Shown piece by piece: positions 24,011-33,400 of a stretch of DNA of 64,000 nt (its first letter is position 1; every line of letters begins with the position of its first letter). The position numbers were made by a program, and so were the translations under genes. Source of the stretch: Cellvibrionaceae bacterium (GTDB taxonomy: Bacteria; Pseudomonadota; Gammaproteobacteria; Pseudomonadales; Cellvibrionaceae); assembly GCA_021151695.1 (NCBI GenBank), contig JAGKWU010000010.1, forward strand, positions 62,001-126,000, written 5' to 3'. Below the pieces are notes generated by a model. It was not told where the DNA came from. It made no database searches and saw only the letters and a list, made by a program, of their open reading frames with translations.

Positions 24011-26872
24011 CTAAGCCTTTGCAGTTTTCTTTTTCGCGGCTGGCGCTTTCTTCCCCAACATAGGAGCCAAAAATCTCCCCGTATGTGAGTGCGCCAGCTT
24101 AGCCACATCTTCCGGTGTGCCTGTGGCAATTATCTGGCCGCCGCCGCTACCACCTTCCGGGCCCAAATCCACAATCCAATCTGCGGTTTTGATCACGTCG
24201 AGGTTGTGTTCGATCACGACGACTGTGTTGCCGTGGTCGCGCAGTCTGTGCAATACATTGAGCAGTTGCTGGATGTCGTAGAAGTGCAAACCTGTGGTTG
24301 GTTCGTCGAGGATGTACAGTGTTTTGCCTGTGTCGCGTTTGGATAATTCTTTGGCGAGTTTTACGCGCTGGGCTTCACCGCCTGACAAAGTTGTTGCAGC
24401 CTGGCCGAGGCAGATGTAGGTGAGGCCTACATCGATCAGTGTTTGCAATTTGTTGGCGATGGAAGGAATCGCATCGAAGAATTGACGCGCTTCTTCCACC
24501 GTCATTTCCAATACTTCGTGGATATTTTTGCCCTTGTATTTGATGTCCAGTGTTTCGCGGTTGTAGCGTTTGCCTTTGCATACATCGCAGGGTACGTAAA
24601 CATCTGGCAAGAAGTGCATTTCTACTTTGGTCACACCGTCGCCCTGGCAGGCTTCGCAGCGGCCGCCTTTTACGTTGAAGCTGAAGCGACCGGGTTGGTA
24701 GCCGCGTGAGCGCGCTTCCTGGGTGCCGGCAAACAAATCGCGTACGGGCGTAAAAATACCTGTGTAAGTCGCGGGGTTAGAGCGTGGTGTGCGGCCGATG
24801 GGTGATTGATCTATATCCACGCATTTATCGAAGAGATTTAAGCCTTCGATTTGTTCATATTCCGCTGGCTCCAACGTGCTCGCGCCATTGAGTTCGGTGG
24901 CGGCGAGTGGGTGCAGTGTGGCGTTGATCAGTGTGGATTTTCCTGAGCCGGATACACCGGTAACGCACGTCATCAAACCCACGGGAATTTCCAGTGTCAC
25001 ATTGCGCAGGTTATTGCCTTTTGCGCCCACCAAACGCAGCACTTGTTTGGGATCAAATGGATGGCGCTTCTCAGGTATGGCGATGGAACGCGCTCCACTT
25101 AAATATTGGCCGGTGATGGAATCTTTGTTTGCCATAATGGCTTTGACATTACCTTGTGCAATCACCTGGCCGCCGTGCACGCCAGCGCCCGGGCCAATGT
25201 CGATGACGTGATCGGCGAGGCGAATTGCATCTTCATCGTGCTCTACCACAATTACGGAGTTGCCGAGGTTGCGCAAATGCGTGAGCGTGCGCAGCAAGCG
25301 CTCGTTGTCGCGCTGGTGTAATCCGATGGAGGGCTCATCGAGAATATACATAACGCCTACGAGGCCGGCGCCGATTTGGCTGGCGAGGCGAATACGCTGT
25401 GCTTCACCGCCCGATAAGGTTTCTGCACTGCGGTTAAGCGTTAAATAATTCAAACCTACGTCGACAAGGAAACGGAAGCGGTCGCGCAGTTCTTTCAACA
25501 CTTTGTCGGCAATGCCGGCTTTGCGACCGGTGAATTGCAAGTTGGTGTAATACTCATAGGCATCGGCCACCGGTAGTTGAGTAATTTCCGGCAAGGTTTT
25601 TTCGTCGATAAATACATTGCGCGCTTCCAAGCGCAAACGCGCGCCGTCGCACTCGGGGCAGTTGTGCGTGGATAAAAATTTGGTGAGATCTTCGCGCACT
25701 GAATTGGATTCGGTATCGTGATAGCGGCGCTCCATATTGGGCAACACGCCTTCAAAATTGTGGCTGCGTTTGTACACATCGCCGCGATCATTCACGTAAT
25801 TAAATGAAATCACTTCTTCGCCAGAACCGTAGAGTACAGCTTCGCGCTGCTTGGCTTTGAGTTTGTTCCAGGGCGTATCCACATCAAAACCGTAATGCTT
25901 GGCGAGTGACGCGAGCATATGGAAGTAGTAGACGTTGCGTTTGTCCCAGCCGCGAATAGCGCCTTCGGATAAACTCAGTTTTGGATCCTGGATAACTTTG
26001 TCTTCATCAAAATATTGCTTTACGCCCAGGCCATCACAACTCGGGCAAGCGCCCGCAGGATTGTTGAACGAAAAAAGACGCGGCTCTAATTCGGTGAGGC
26101 TGTAATCGCAAATGGGGCAGGCATGTTTTGATGAGAACAAACGGTCGGGCGCTTTCTCGTCCATGTCGCCGATGATGGCGATGCCTTCGGATAATTTCAG
26201 TGCGGTCTCAAAGGATTCTGCCAAACGCAGTTTGATATCGTCGCGCACTTTAAAGCGGTCGATTACCACGTCGACGGTATGCTTCTTTTTCTTGTCGAGT
26301 GTCGGCGTGTCGTCCAGGTCGCACAAGATGCCGTCGATACGCGCGCGGATAAAACCATCGCGCTTTAATTGTTCGAACACATGCAAATGCTCGCCTTTAC
26401 GGTCGCGAATCACCGGCGCCAACAGCATGAGCTTGCTGCCTTCGGGCATGGCGACCACGGTATCTACCATCTCGCTAACCGTTTGCGCGGTGAGTGGCAC
26501 ACCGTGATCCGGGCAGCGCGGTTCGCCCACGCGGGCGTAAAGCAAACGTAAATAGTCGTAAATTTCGGTGATGGTGCCCACGGTGGAGCGTGGGTTGTGC
26601 GAGGTGGATTTCTGCTCGATGGAAATTGCCGGGCTCAGGCCTTCGATGTGGTCGACATCAGGCTTTTCCATCATGGACAAAAATTGGCGCGCATAGGTGG
26701 AGAGAGATTCCACGTAGCGGCGTTGGCCTTCAGCGTAGAGGGTATCGAACGCAAGTGAGGATTTGCCCGAGCCGGAAGGGCCGGTAATCACCACCAGCTT
26801 GTCGCGCGGTATATCTATGTCGACATTCTTGAGGTTATGGGTGCGGGCGCCGCGAACGATAATGGTATCCAT
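24011..26872 (-). CDS. uvrA: Excinuclease ABC subunit A
   Basis: DNA damage recognition ATPase of nucleotide excision repair. The 953-residue protein has two ABC ATPase modules: Walker A GPSGSGKSS near residue 31 and GVSGSGKST near 640; two LSGGEAQR signatures; and zinc-binding Cys clusters (CPICDYS...CPSC and CEACQGDG...CDVCKG). Length and order match the family. The C-terminal Lys/Ala tail is usual. Divergent from an ECF41 sigma gene across a short region with two tandem palindromes; I did not find a clear gammaproteobacterial LexA box. Confidence 0.98.
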   Translation of the reverse strand: MDTIIVRGARTHNLKNVDIDIPRDKLVVITGPSGSGKSSLAFDTLYAEGQRRYVESLSTYARQFLSMMEKPDVDHIEGLSPAISIEQKSTSHNPRSTVGTITEIYDYLRLLYARVGEPRCPDHGVPLTAQTVSEMVDTVVAMPEGSKLMLLAPVIRDRKGEHLHVFEQLKRDGFIRARIDGILCDLDDTPTLDKKKKHTVDVVIDRFKVRDDIKLRLAESFETALKLSEGIAIIGDMDEKAPDRLFSSKHACPICDYSLTELEPRLFSFNNPAGACPSCDGLGVKQYFDEDKVIQDPKLSLSEGAIRGWDKRNVYYFHMLASLAKHYGFDVDTPWNKLKAKQREAVLYGSGEEVISFNYVNDRGDVYKRSHNFEGVLPNMERRYHDTESNSVREDLTKFLSTHNCPECDGARLRLEARNVFIDEKTLPEITQLPVADAYEYYTNLQFTGRKAGIADKVLKELRDRFRFLVDVGLNYLTLNRSAETLSGGEAQRIRLASQIGAGLVGVMYILDEPSIGLHQRDNERLLRTLTHLRNLGNSVIVVEHDEDAIRLADHVIDIGPGAGVHGGQVIAQGNVKAIMANKDSITGQYLSGARSIAIPEKRHPFDPKQVLRLVGAKGNNLRNVTLEIPVGLMTCVTGVSGSGKSTLINATLHPLAATELNGASTLEPAEYEQIEGLNLFDKCVDIDQSPIGRTPRSNPATYTGIFTPVRDLFAGTQEARSRGYQPGRFSFNVKGGRCEACQGDGVTKVEMHFLPDVYVPCDVCKGKRYNRETLDIKYKGKNIHEVLEMTVEEARQFFDAIPSIANKLQTLIDVGLTYICLGQAATTLSGGEAQRVKLAKELSKRDTGKTLYILDEPTTGLHFYDIQQLLNVLHRLRDHGNTVVVIEHNLDVIKTADWIVDLGPEGGSGGGQIIATGTPEDVAKLAHSHTGRFLAPMLGKKAPAAKKKTAKA

Positions 26873-26928
26873 CTACTGCTCTCAAAAGGGTGAGGAATGA
26901 TCAAACGAGCGATTATACGTGAAGCTCC

Positions 26929-26962
26929 TGACAATAGATGTCAGGTGTGACAGCTGCTGTCA
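26929..26962. promoter_or_regulatory. Two tandem TGACA-N5-TGTCA palindromes
   Basis: TGACA-ATAGA-TGTCA (26929-26943) and TGACA-GCTGC-TGTCA (26948-26962) lie 19 bp apart centre to centre between uvrA and the ECF41 gene. The first extends to CCTGACA/TGTCAGG. The binding protein is unknown. Confidence 0.55.
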
Positions 26963-27033
26963 GTTGCCTGGTGTGGATCAGGGAAGGTGATTTTGGGGGC
27001 GAGGGCGGGATTTGCAAGCGGCGGAGCCTGGAA

Positions 27034-27060
27034 TGTCACATGCCGCCCAGCTATTTCGTC
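27034..27060 (+). promoter_or_regulatory. ECF41-type promoter of the sigma gene
   Basis: TGTCACA, a 16-bp spacer and CGTC match the published ECF41 promoter form as I recall it (TGTCACA-N16-CGTC). It lies 46 bp before the ATG at 27106, so the sigma factor is autoregulated. Confidence 0.8.
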
Positions 27061-27105
27061 TTGCGGGTATATGATGAATATCTGTTTTTGGAGAAACCAA
27101 ACCCT

Positions 27106-28053
27106 ATGACTAATCTCTCTCTTGCCCCTCTGGCTGAGCGTGCCCAGCGCTACGATCGTGAGCATGCCCGCAGCTTGCGGGCACTGGCTTATCGTATGTT
27201 GGGTTCGCGCAGCGAAGCGGAGGATATAGTGCAGGAAACCTGGCTGCGTTGGGCGCAGGTAGATGAAGCCAGCGTCCAGCACGCGGGCGCTTATCTGTCA
27301 CGGGTGGCGACCAACCTGTGCCTGGATAAATTGGGTTCGGCAGCGGCGAAGCGCGAGCAGTATGTGGGCGTCTGGCTGCCGGAACCGCTGTTGGATGAAG
27401 AGCTGGGTTGGTCTCCCAATCCTGAAGCGGAGGCTGAGTTTGCCAATGATGTATCTGTAGCTTTCATGCTCGCGCTGGAGCGATTGTCACCCTTGGAGCG
27501 CGCCGCTTTTTTGTTGCACGATGTGTTTGATTTGGATTTCGATGAAATCGGCCGCCGCCTTGAGCGCAGCCCCGCCGCTTGTCGCCAGCTATCCAGCCGT
27601 GCGCGCAACAATGTGAAAGCCGATTATGCACGGCGCGAAGTGGAGGCGGAGGAGCGCGAGCGTTTGTATTCGGCCTTCAGCGCAGCGGTGCTTAATCGCG
27701 ATGTGGATGCACTGGCGATTGTGCTGGCCGAAGATGCCGTGATGCTGACAGATGGCGGCGGCAAGGCTAAGGCAGTGCCTTATCCTTTACATGGTGCGCC
27801 GCTGGTTGCCAAAGCATTTATCGGTTTTGCCAAATTGCCCATTAGCGCTGCCTGGCGCCTTGAGCCGGCGCAGATTAACGGTTTGCCTGGCTGTCTGATT
27901 ATGGATAGCAACACCGGCGAGCTTATCCAAACCGTCACTCTGGCGCCCTCCGCATCGGCACCTGATCGTATAGGGGCGATTTATATCCAGCGCAATCCTG
28001 AAAAGTTGGAAAGCCTGCGTGCGGCCTTGGCGAAAACGGTGGACCAACAATAA
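27106..28053 (+). CDS. ECF41 (SigJ-type) sigma factor with SnoaL-like C-terminal domain
   Basis: A 315-residue extracytoplasmic-function sigma factor. Region 2 is RSLRALAYRMLGSRSEAEDIVQETWLRWAQ and region 4 LSPLERAAFLLHDVFDLDFDEIGRRLERSPAACRQLSSRAR. The C-terminal 115 residues form a SnoaL-like domain (LYSAFSAAVLNRDVDALAIVLAEDAVMLTDGGGKAKA), which in the ECF41 group acts as a built-in regulator instead of a separate anti-sigma factor. The start at 27106 is supported by the promoter position. The usual ECF41 partner, a carboxymuconolactone decarboxylase-like gene, follows with its own identical promoter. Confidence 0.93.
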   Translation: MTNLSLAPLAERAQRYDREHARSLRALAYRMLGSRSEAEDIVQETWLRWAQVDEASVQHAGAYLSRVATNLCLDKLGSAAAKREQYVGVWLPEPLLDEELGWSPNPEAEAEFANDVSVAFMLALERLSPLERAAFLLHDVFDLDFDEIGRRLERSPAACRQLSSRARNNVKADYARREVEAEERERLYSAFSAAVLNRDVDALAIVLAEDAVMLTDGGGKAKAVPYPLHGAPLVAKAFIGFAKLPISAAWRLEPAQINGLPGCLIMDSNTGELIQTVTLAPSASAPDRIGAIYIQRNPEKLESLRAALAKTVDQQ

Positions 28054-28107
28054 ATTTTTTATCGTGGATGTATTTTTTATTGTGAATGTATTTTTTATTG
28101 TGGATGT
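28054..28107. repeat. Three tandem 18-bp repeats before the ECF41 promoter
   Basis: Three head-to-tail units of ATTTTTTATYGTGRATGT start right after the sigma stop codon. The last unit runs into the TGTCACA -35 element of the next gene. AT-rich, so an UP-element or binding array is possible. Confidence 0.85.
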
Positions 28108-28131
28108 CACAAGGCGCCGAGGCGGGTCGTC
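28105..28131 (+). promoter_or_regulatory. ECF41-type promoter of the CMD gene
   Basis: TGTCACA (28105-28111), exactly 16 bp, then CGTC (28128-28131). It is the same element as at 27034-27060 and lies 55 bp before the ATG of the carboxymuconolactone decarboxylase-like gene. Confidence 0.85.
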
Positions 28132-28185
28132 TTATAGGCGTGATCACAACGCACATCCATTTTCTTACCAAGGAACCACAACATC

Positions 28186-28674
28186 ATGAGTCATCTTCAA
28201 CGTCTTAATTACGCCGAACAATCGCCCGAGTTAGTGAAAAAAATGATGGAGTTCAGTATGGCCATCGCCAACAGCGGCCAGATAGATCCGCTCCTGTCAC
28301 ATTTGGTGGATATACGTGCATCGCAAATGAATGGCTGCGCCTTCTGCGTGGACATGCATGTGAAAGAGGCCAAGCTGCACGGTGAGCGCGAATTGCGTTT
28401 GTACCATGTGCCCATCTGGCGCGAATCGCCCTTGTTCAGCCCGAAAGAGCGCGCTGCACTGACCTTGACCGAGGCGCTGACGCAAATAGCCCCAACGGGT
28501 ATTTCCGATGAACTTTATGCGGAAGTACGCGAGCACTTTACTGATCCCGAACTATCCACGCTGGTGTTTCGCATCATGGCTATTAATGCCTGGAACCGCG
28601 CCAGCGTTGCTTTTCGCGTTATGCCTGGCTCGCGTGACAAGGCGTTTGGCCTGGATAAAGCCGGGCTGGTTTAA
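28186..28674 (+). CDS. Carboxymuconolactone decarboxylase-family (AhpD-like) protein
   Basis: A 162-residue protein with the CxxC-x3-H motif NGCAFCVDMHVKEAK of AhpD-like enzymes, flanked by LLSHLVDIRASQMN and LFSPKERAALTLTEALT. The two Cys can form a redox disulfide, so it is probably a peroxidase or oxidoreductase rather than a true decarboxylase. It is the typical ECF41 target gene, and its promoter shows the ECF41 sequence. Good ribosome site (AAGGA) about 12 nt upstream. Confidence 0.93.
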   Translation: MSHLQRLNYAEQSPELVKKMMEFSMAIANSGQIDPLLSHLVDIRASQMNGCAFCVDMHVKEAKLHGERELRLYHVPIWRESPLFSPKERAALTLTEALTQIAPTGISDELYAEVREHFTDPELSTLVFRIMAINAWNRASVAFRVMPGSRDKAFGLDKAGLV

Positions 28675-28760
28675 CCCCTGTGTGAAGCCCTGCTAGAGGG
28701 GCTTTACTTCCTTAATCCTCCCCTTCGCCCTCCTGTAGATGAGAATTTATATCATTTGCC

Positions 28761-28795
28761 TTGACTTTGATGTGTTTTGTTGAGAATAATTATTA
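28761..28795 (+). promoter_or_regulatory. Promoter overlapped by a Fur box
   Basis: TTGACT (28761-28766) and AATAAT (28785-28790) are 18 bp apart. TGAGAATAATTATTA (28781-28795) matches the 7-1-7 Fur consensus TGATAAT-N-ATTATCA at all but two positions. Iron repression of the next two genes is inferred. Confidence 0.7.
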
Positions 28796-28846
28796 ACAAG
28801 GCGATCAAAGGTACGATTAAAGTAAGAGGGGGCAGAGGAGAGCAAC

Positions 28847-29107
28847 ATGAGCGACATTACACAGCTTGGACAATACCAGGATGATTTGCGCATGTACCTG
28901 GTCCAGCGTTTTGGCTCGCGCAGCCTGGCGGAGCGGGTATTGGCAGAGTTGGACCTGCGCCTGCAAGGATCGGAAATTCTCGCCAGTGTTGGACATCCCC
29001 TGGTGTATCTCTGTGGCTTTGGCCTGTCGCTCGGCATGGGTTTTGTGAAGGAGGAATTGCGGGTCTATCCGTCCGCTACCGGCGGAGGTACAGGCAATGC
29101 TTGCTGA
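28847..29107 (+). CDS. Small protein resembling FecI-type sigma region 2 (no region 4)
   Basis: An 86-residue protein with a strong ribosome site (GAGGAGA). YQDDLRMYLVQRFGSRSLAERVLAELDLRL followed by VGHPLVYLCGFGLSLGMGF has the spacing of ECF sigma region 2 (yrdeL..yL.rrlg...AeDl.QE.fLRl ... NPraYLfriArNLa) but lost the acidic/Gln core (AERVLAEL instead of AEDVLQET), and the DNA-binding region 4 is absent. It may be a degraded or repurposed sigma factor. It overlaps the following methyltransferase by 11 nt and sits behind a Fur-box promoter. The family call is an inference from pattern only. Confidence 0.55.
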   Translation: MSDITQLGQYQDDLRMYLVQRFGSRSLAERVLAELDLRLQGSEILASVGHPLVYLCGFGLSLGMGFVKEELRVYPSATGGGTGNAC

Positions 29108-29774
29108 ACAAATACACTCATTGCAACGCCGTATAGCGGCGCCTTCCTTGTGGCCGGATATGCATTTTGTTGATACTCCGGCCTGCGCACTGGCGAATTT
29201 ATTGGGGGTAGACGCCCGGCGATTTTCCGCCACACCTCGCGAGCGCGCACTGCTGGAAAAGACCCAGTGGTTTGATCACCGCGCCTGCGAGTTTTTGCAG
29301 CAACATCCCAATGCGTGTGTTATCGAAATAGGCGCGGGTTTGAGTACGCGCTTTCATCGTTTGTGCGCACGAATCGATTGGCCGCGCTTTTCATGGATTG
29401 ATATAGATGTACGCGAAGCCATTGATTCCAAGGTGAGTGTGTTGCCCCCCATCGATAATTACCAGTTGCTGGATTCGAGTGTGCTGGATGGCAATTGGCG
29501 AGCGCGTGCCGGCGCAGATCACTCGCCGCTGCTCATCGTGATCGAAGATTTTGCCTCAGCAATTACGCGGAAAAAATTTCAAAAGCTGCTGTGGGATTTG
29601 GCCGTCAGTGGTCGGGTAAGTCCGGTGCAGATTTTGTGGGACGATCATTGGCTCTGGTATCAAAACCCGCTGCGCCAGCGCTATTGGCGCGGGCTGTCAC
29701 TCGCTACCGGGTTTGCCGATCCTGATGTGATAGCGCTAAAAAATAATTTGCGCTGTTTGCGCTTGTCTCGCTGA
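29097..29774 (+). CDS. SAM-dependent methyltransferase, LCM (leucine carboxymethyltransferase)-like
   Basis: A 225-residue class I methyltransferase. VDTPACALANLL near the N-terminus, FDHRACEFLQQHPNACVIEIGAGLSTRFHRLC (glycine-rich SAM loop) and FSWIDIDVREAIDSK follow the LCM/PPM family, whose bacterial members methylate polyketides or other small acids. The protein is shorter than the usual 270-300 residues, lacking part of the C-terminus. The start overlaps the sigma-like ORF and the pair is under a Fur-box promoter, so an iron-linked product such as a siderophore step is possible but not shown. A strong terminator follows at 29856. Confidence 0.75.
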   Translation: MLAEQIHSLQRRIAAPSLWPDMHFVDTPACALANLLGVDARRFSATPRERALLEKTQWFDHRACEFLQQHPNACVIEIGAGLSTRFHRLCARIDWPRFSWIDIDVREAIDSKVSVLPPIDNYQLLDSSVLDGNWRARAGADHSPLLIVIEDFASAITRKKFQKLLWDLAVSGRVSPVQILWDDHWLWYQNPLRQRYWRGLSLATGFADPDVIALKNNLRCLRLSR

Positions 29775-29855
29775 ATAATTTCCTAAAGGCAAGCTAAAAA
29801 ACGCCAAGGCAAGCAGGAAGATAGGCAAGGAAACTCCGTAAAAAGGCGGCGCCAT

Positions 29856-29891
29856 AAAAAATGCCGGCTGTGTTTGCAGCCGGCATTTTTT
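29856..29891. terminator. Bidirectional rho-independent terminator
   Basis: AAAAAATGCCGGCTG and CAGCCGGCATTTTTT form a 15-bp perfect stem with a TGTTTG loop, between the methyltransferase and the leftward gene ending at 29917. Confidence 0.95.
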
Positions 29892-29916
29892 ATAAAATTG
29901 AGTTTGCGAGATCAGA

Positions 29917-30294
29917 TTATTGCGCGAGTTTTTCGCTAGTCGTTTTTTCTGTTGAGTTTTGTGTGTCCGGCGATGCTTGTGCAAGCTCACAGTATTGCGC
30001 AATTTTTTCTTCTGATTTTTTGCTGGGCTTTTGCTGCTTCCAGAATTGGCATTCGACGCTGTTCTTTTTAGCCATAGCGAGCTTGGTTTGTTTGCGCTCG
30101 TCGTAATGGCGTTCTTGTTCCAGCTCGCGCTCACGCGACACTTTGTCGACGTAATCATTCACGCTGGTGGTGTCTTGCTGGACGACAGGCACCGGGGTAG
30201 GTACAGGCTTGGGGCGGTTGAGCATCACGGCAAAAATGGCGAGGGTGAGTAGAAGCAGCGAAGCCGCAATAAAGGTTTTGGAAATACTGGGCAT
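29917..30294 (-). CDS. Small single-pass membrane protein, unknown function
   Basis: A 125-residue protein: one N-terminal membrane anchor (TFIAASLLLLTLAIFAVML), a Pro/Val stretch (RPKPVPTPVPVV), then a charged, helix-prone region rich in Glu, Arg and Lys with two Cys (VECQFWKQQ, AQYCELAQ). The ATG at 30294 has AGGA 8 nt upstream; an ATG at 30303 is three codons earlier. I do not recognise the family. The two Cys would face the periplasm if the N-terminus is inside. Confidence 0.65.
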   Translation of the reverse strand: MPSISKTFIAASLLLLTLAIFAVMLNRPKPVPTPVPVVQQDTTSVNDYVDKVSRERELEQERHYDERKQTKLAMAKKNSVECQFWKQQKPSKKSEEKIAQYCELAQASPDTQNSTEKTTSEKLAQ

Positions 30295-30469
30295 GGATAA
30301 CATCCTGTGGTTTACGAGTCCTTCTTGAAGACCGAATGACTGACTATCAAGAATATCTAAAGCGGATTATCAAAAATATCGAAAGCTGATACCGGGCCAC
30401 CAGGCATGGTAGCCGGCGGCGCTATGGTAATCCAGGCTGGTAGAGGTGTGAAGTTGTGTGCTGGTTTTT

Positions 30470-33400
30470 CTATTGTTTCCAGGCGGGGTCCGGTTGCCAA
30501 CTGCGCACCCAGTCGGGGATATCTGCTGCTGGCATAGGGCGGGCTATGCCGTAGCCCTGGGCCAACTCGCAGCCAATTGCCAGTAGCATTTCACCGTGGG
30601 CAATAGTTTCCACGCCCTCGGCAATCACTTGGCGACGGAAGGCGGTGGCCAAGCCGATAATGCCTTTGATGATGGTGAGGTCGTCCGGGTCATCGAGCAT
30701 GTCCCGTACAAAGCTCTGGTCGATCTTGAGCAACTGGGCCGGCAGGCGTTTGAGATAGGCGAGGGATGAATAGCCTGTCCCGAAATCGTCCAGCGCAAAA
30801 CTTACGCCTAACTGTTGGCAACTGTGAATGACGCGCGATACCTGGGTGATATCCTCCAGCGCACTTGTCTCCAGTATCTCCAGCTCCAGCTTGCGGGCCT
30901 CGCTCTGGTCTTTTAACAATTCCTGCAGGCGATTGATGAAGTCTTCATGCTGCAGCTGTAGTGCGCTGATGTTGACGCTCACCGGGATATCCAGCCCCAA
31001 CTTCTTCCACTGGGCCATCTGGCGCAGGGCGGCGGTGATCACCCACTCGCCCAACTCTATGCTGATCTGGTGGTTCTCTATGGCGGGCAAAAAGGCTCCG
31101 GGCGGCAGCAAACCCTGCAGGGGATGTTGCCAGCGGATCAGTGCTTCAGCGCCCACCACTTCACCGGTGCGCATGTTTACTTTGGGTTGGTAGTAGAGGA
31201 CAAATTCGTGGTTATCCAGGCCTGCACGTATGTTTTCCAGGCTTTCTCGCTGGTTTTTCACGGCTGTATCCTTGGCCACATCAAACATGTGATAACAGTT
31301 TTTGCCCGCTTGTTTGGCCAGGTACATGGCTTGGTCGGCGTGGCGCAACAACTGCTCGGCATCTACCCCGTCCTGGGGATAAATAGTGACGCCTATACTG
31401 GCGGATACTTCCAATTTTGAGTCGTTGAGGGTAATGGGTTCGGCGGCGGCTTCCAGCAAGCGTTTGAGCAGCGGCTCGCAATCGCTGGCGCGATTGAGGT
31501 CGGTCAGCACCACCACAAATTCATCACCGCCGATACGCGCAAGTGTATCGCCCTCACGCAGGGCGGCGCGCATGCGCAGGGCGATGGCGATCAGTAATTG
31601 GTCGCCCATGGAGTGGCCATATTGGTCATTGACGGTTTTAAAACCGTCGAGATCGATAAACGCCACCGCCAGCGACTGCTGCCGGCGCTGGCTTTGGGCC
31701 ATGGCCTGTTGCATGCGGTCGGCCAGCAGCACCCGATTGGGTAGGTGTGTCAGGGCGTCATAGTGGGCTATGTGCTCCAGACGCTGGTTGGCGCGCTCTA
31801 GCTCGCGGTTGGCGGCCAGCAGCGCGAGCTGGGCCGCTTTTTGGTCGCTGATATCTTGAATCACGCCGTTGAGTTTGCGCGGCCGCCCCTCTTCGAAGGT
31901 GACTGCCCAGGTAATTCGCACATCGATGTGGCGGCCGGCGAGAGTGTTCATCTCCAGCTCCATATCAAAGCTTTCCCCTGTCTCCATGGCACTTTCCAGC
32001 GCTTTAGCCAGGGGTTCGCGCGAACTGGGGGGGAAATATTCCAGTCCACTGGCGACTGTAGGGGTGTGCTCCAGCGGATTGGTGTCCAGCAGACGATAGA
32101 CTTCGTCAGTCCAAAACAGCTCGCCGCTGGGGATATCCAGTTCCCAGCCGCCCAAGCGGGCGACCTGTTGCGACATATTGAGCAGTTTGGTGCTGGTGCG
32201 CAGCGCTTGTTCGGCGTTGTGATGATCGGTGAGGTCTATGGCGGTGCACCCCAAAAAGCGCTGGCCACTGGCGTTGTCAAACACAAACTTTACGGACAAC
32301 CAATGGCGCATACCCACGGCGGTAGGTACATCCTCTATGGCCTCGGTTTGCTGGTTGGACGCAAAGATCGCCTGGTCGTGGTCGTGCAGGCGCTGGGCGA
32401 TTTCTTGCGGCCAGACATCAAACACGGTTTTACCGATAATGTGTTCCGGTTTCAGTTGGAACACATGTTCAAACATGGGGTTGATATAGACAAAGTAACC
32501 CGCCTCGTCCTTGATAAAGGAAATGGCGGGGGATTTTTCCATAAAGGCGCGAAAGCGCGATTCGCTGGCGTTGAGTGCCAGCTCTGCTTCTTTTCGGTCG
32601 GTGATATCTTGCGCTGTGCCGCTCAGGGCAATGGCGCGACCCTGTTTGTCGCGCTGGGTTTCGCTGCGCGCTTCTATCCAGCAGGTACTGCCGTCTGGCT
32701 GGGGCACGCGAAAATCTATCTGGTAGCCGTTACCTTCACGAATATAGTGCTCGTAGCGGGTCAAAAAACCGGACCGATCTTCGGGGTGAATCAGCCGCAT
32801 AAATTCTGCAAAGGAGGGCGGTAAACGGCCGGGGTCGCGGTGGAAAAGACGGTACATCTCTGTCGACCAGGTGGCTTTCCCCGTTTCCAGATCGCGCCGC
32901 CAGCTGCCCATTTTGGCTCGCGCTTGGGCTGCCGCCAGTTGGGCTTCGCTCTCCTGCAGCGCCGTTTCAATCTGTTTGCGCGCGGTAATGTCCTGCAGAG
33001 TGCCGAATGTCCGCAGGGGTTCGCCCTGGCTGTCCAGAATCATCTGGGTCCGCAGCTCTATCCAGCGCACGTCACCGTCGCTGTTGATCATGCGGAAATC
33101 CAGCTGGCTGTTTTCGTAATCCACCAGGGTTTTGGCGCGGCTGGCGAGCAAGGCTTCCAGGTCATCCGGGTGGACGCTGGCTAAGAACTCGTTGAGGCTG
33201 GGAACACCCAGGGCGGGATCGCGCCCGATAATCTGGAACCATTCGGCGGAGGCAGAGCGAGTGTTGGTTTTTAAATCCAGCTCCCAGCTGCCGATAAGCG
33301 CGCGCTCCTGGGCGCTGGCCAGCTGGGTTTTACTGACGGCCAGGGCTGTCTCGGTTTCTTTGTGGGTGGTGATATCGGTGCTGGTGCCTACCCAGTGGGT

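Noticed and set aside
24089..26787. Several long frames opposite uvrA
   Set aside because: Codon-bias shadows of uvrA; none has a ribosome site or a family pattern.
26927..26945. LexA box for uvrA
   Set aside because: CTGACA-N5-TGTCAG does not match CTGT-N8-ACAG; the half-sites are TGACA, so another regulator is more likely.
28054..28107. CRISPR-like repeat array
   Set aside because: Only three head-to-tail units without spacers and no cas genes; better as a simple tandem repeat.
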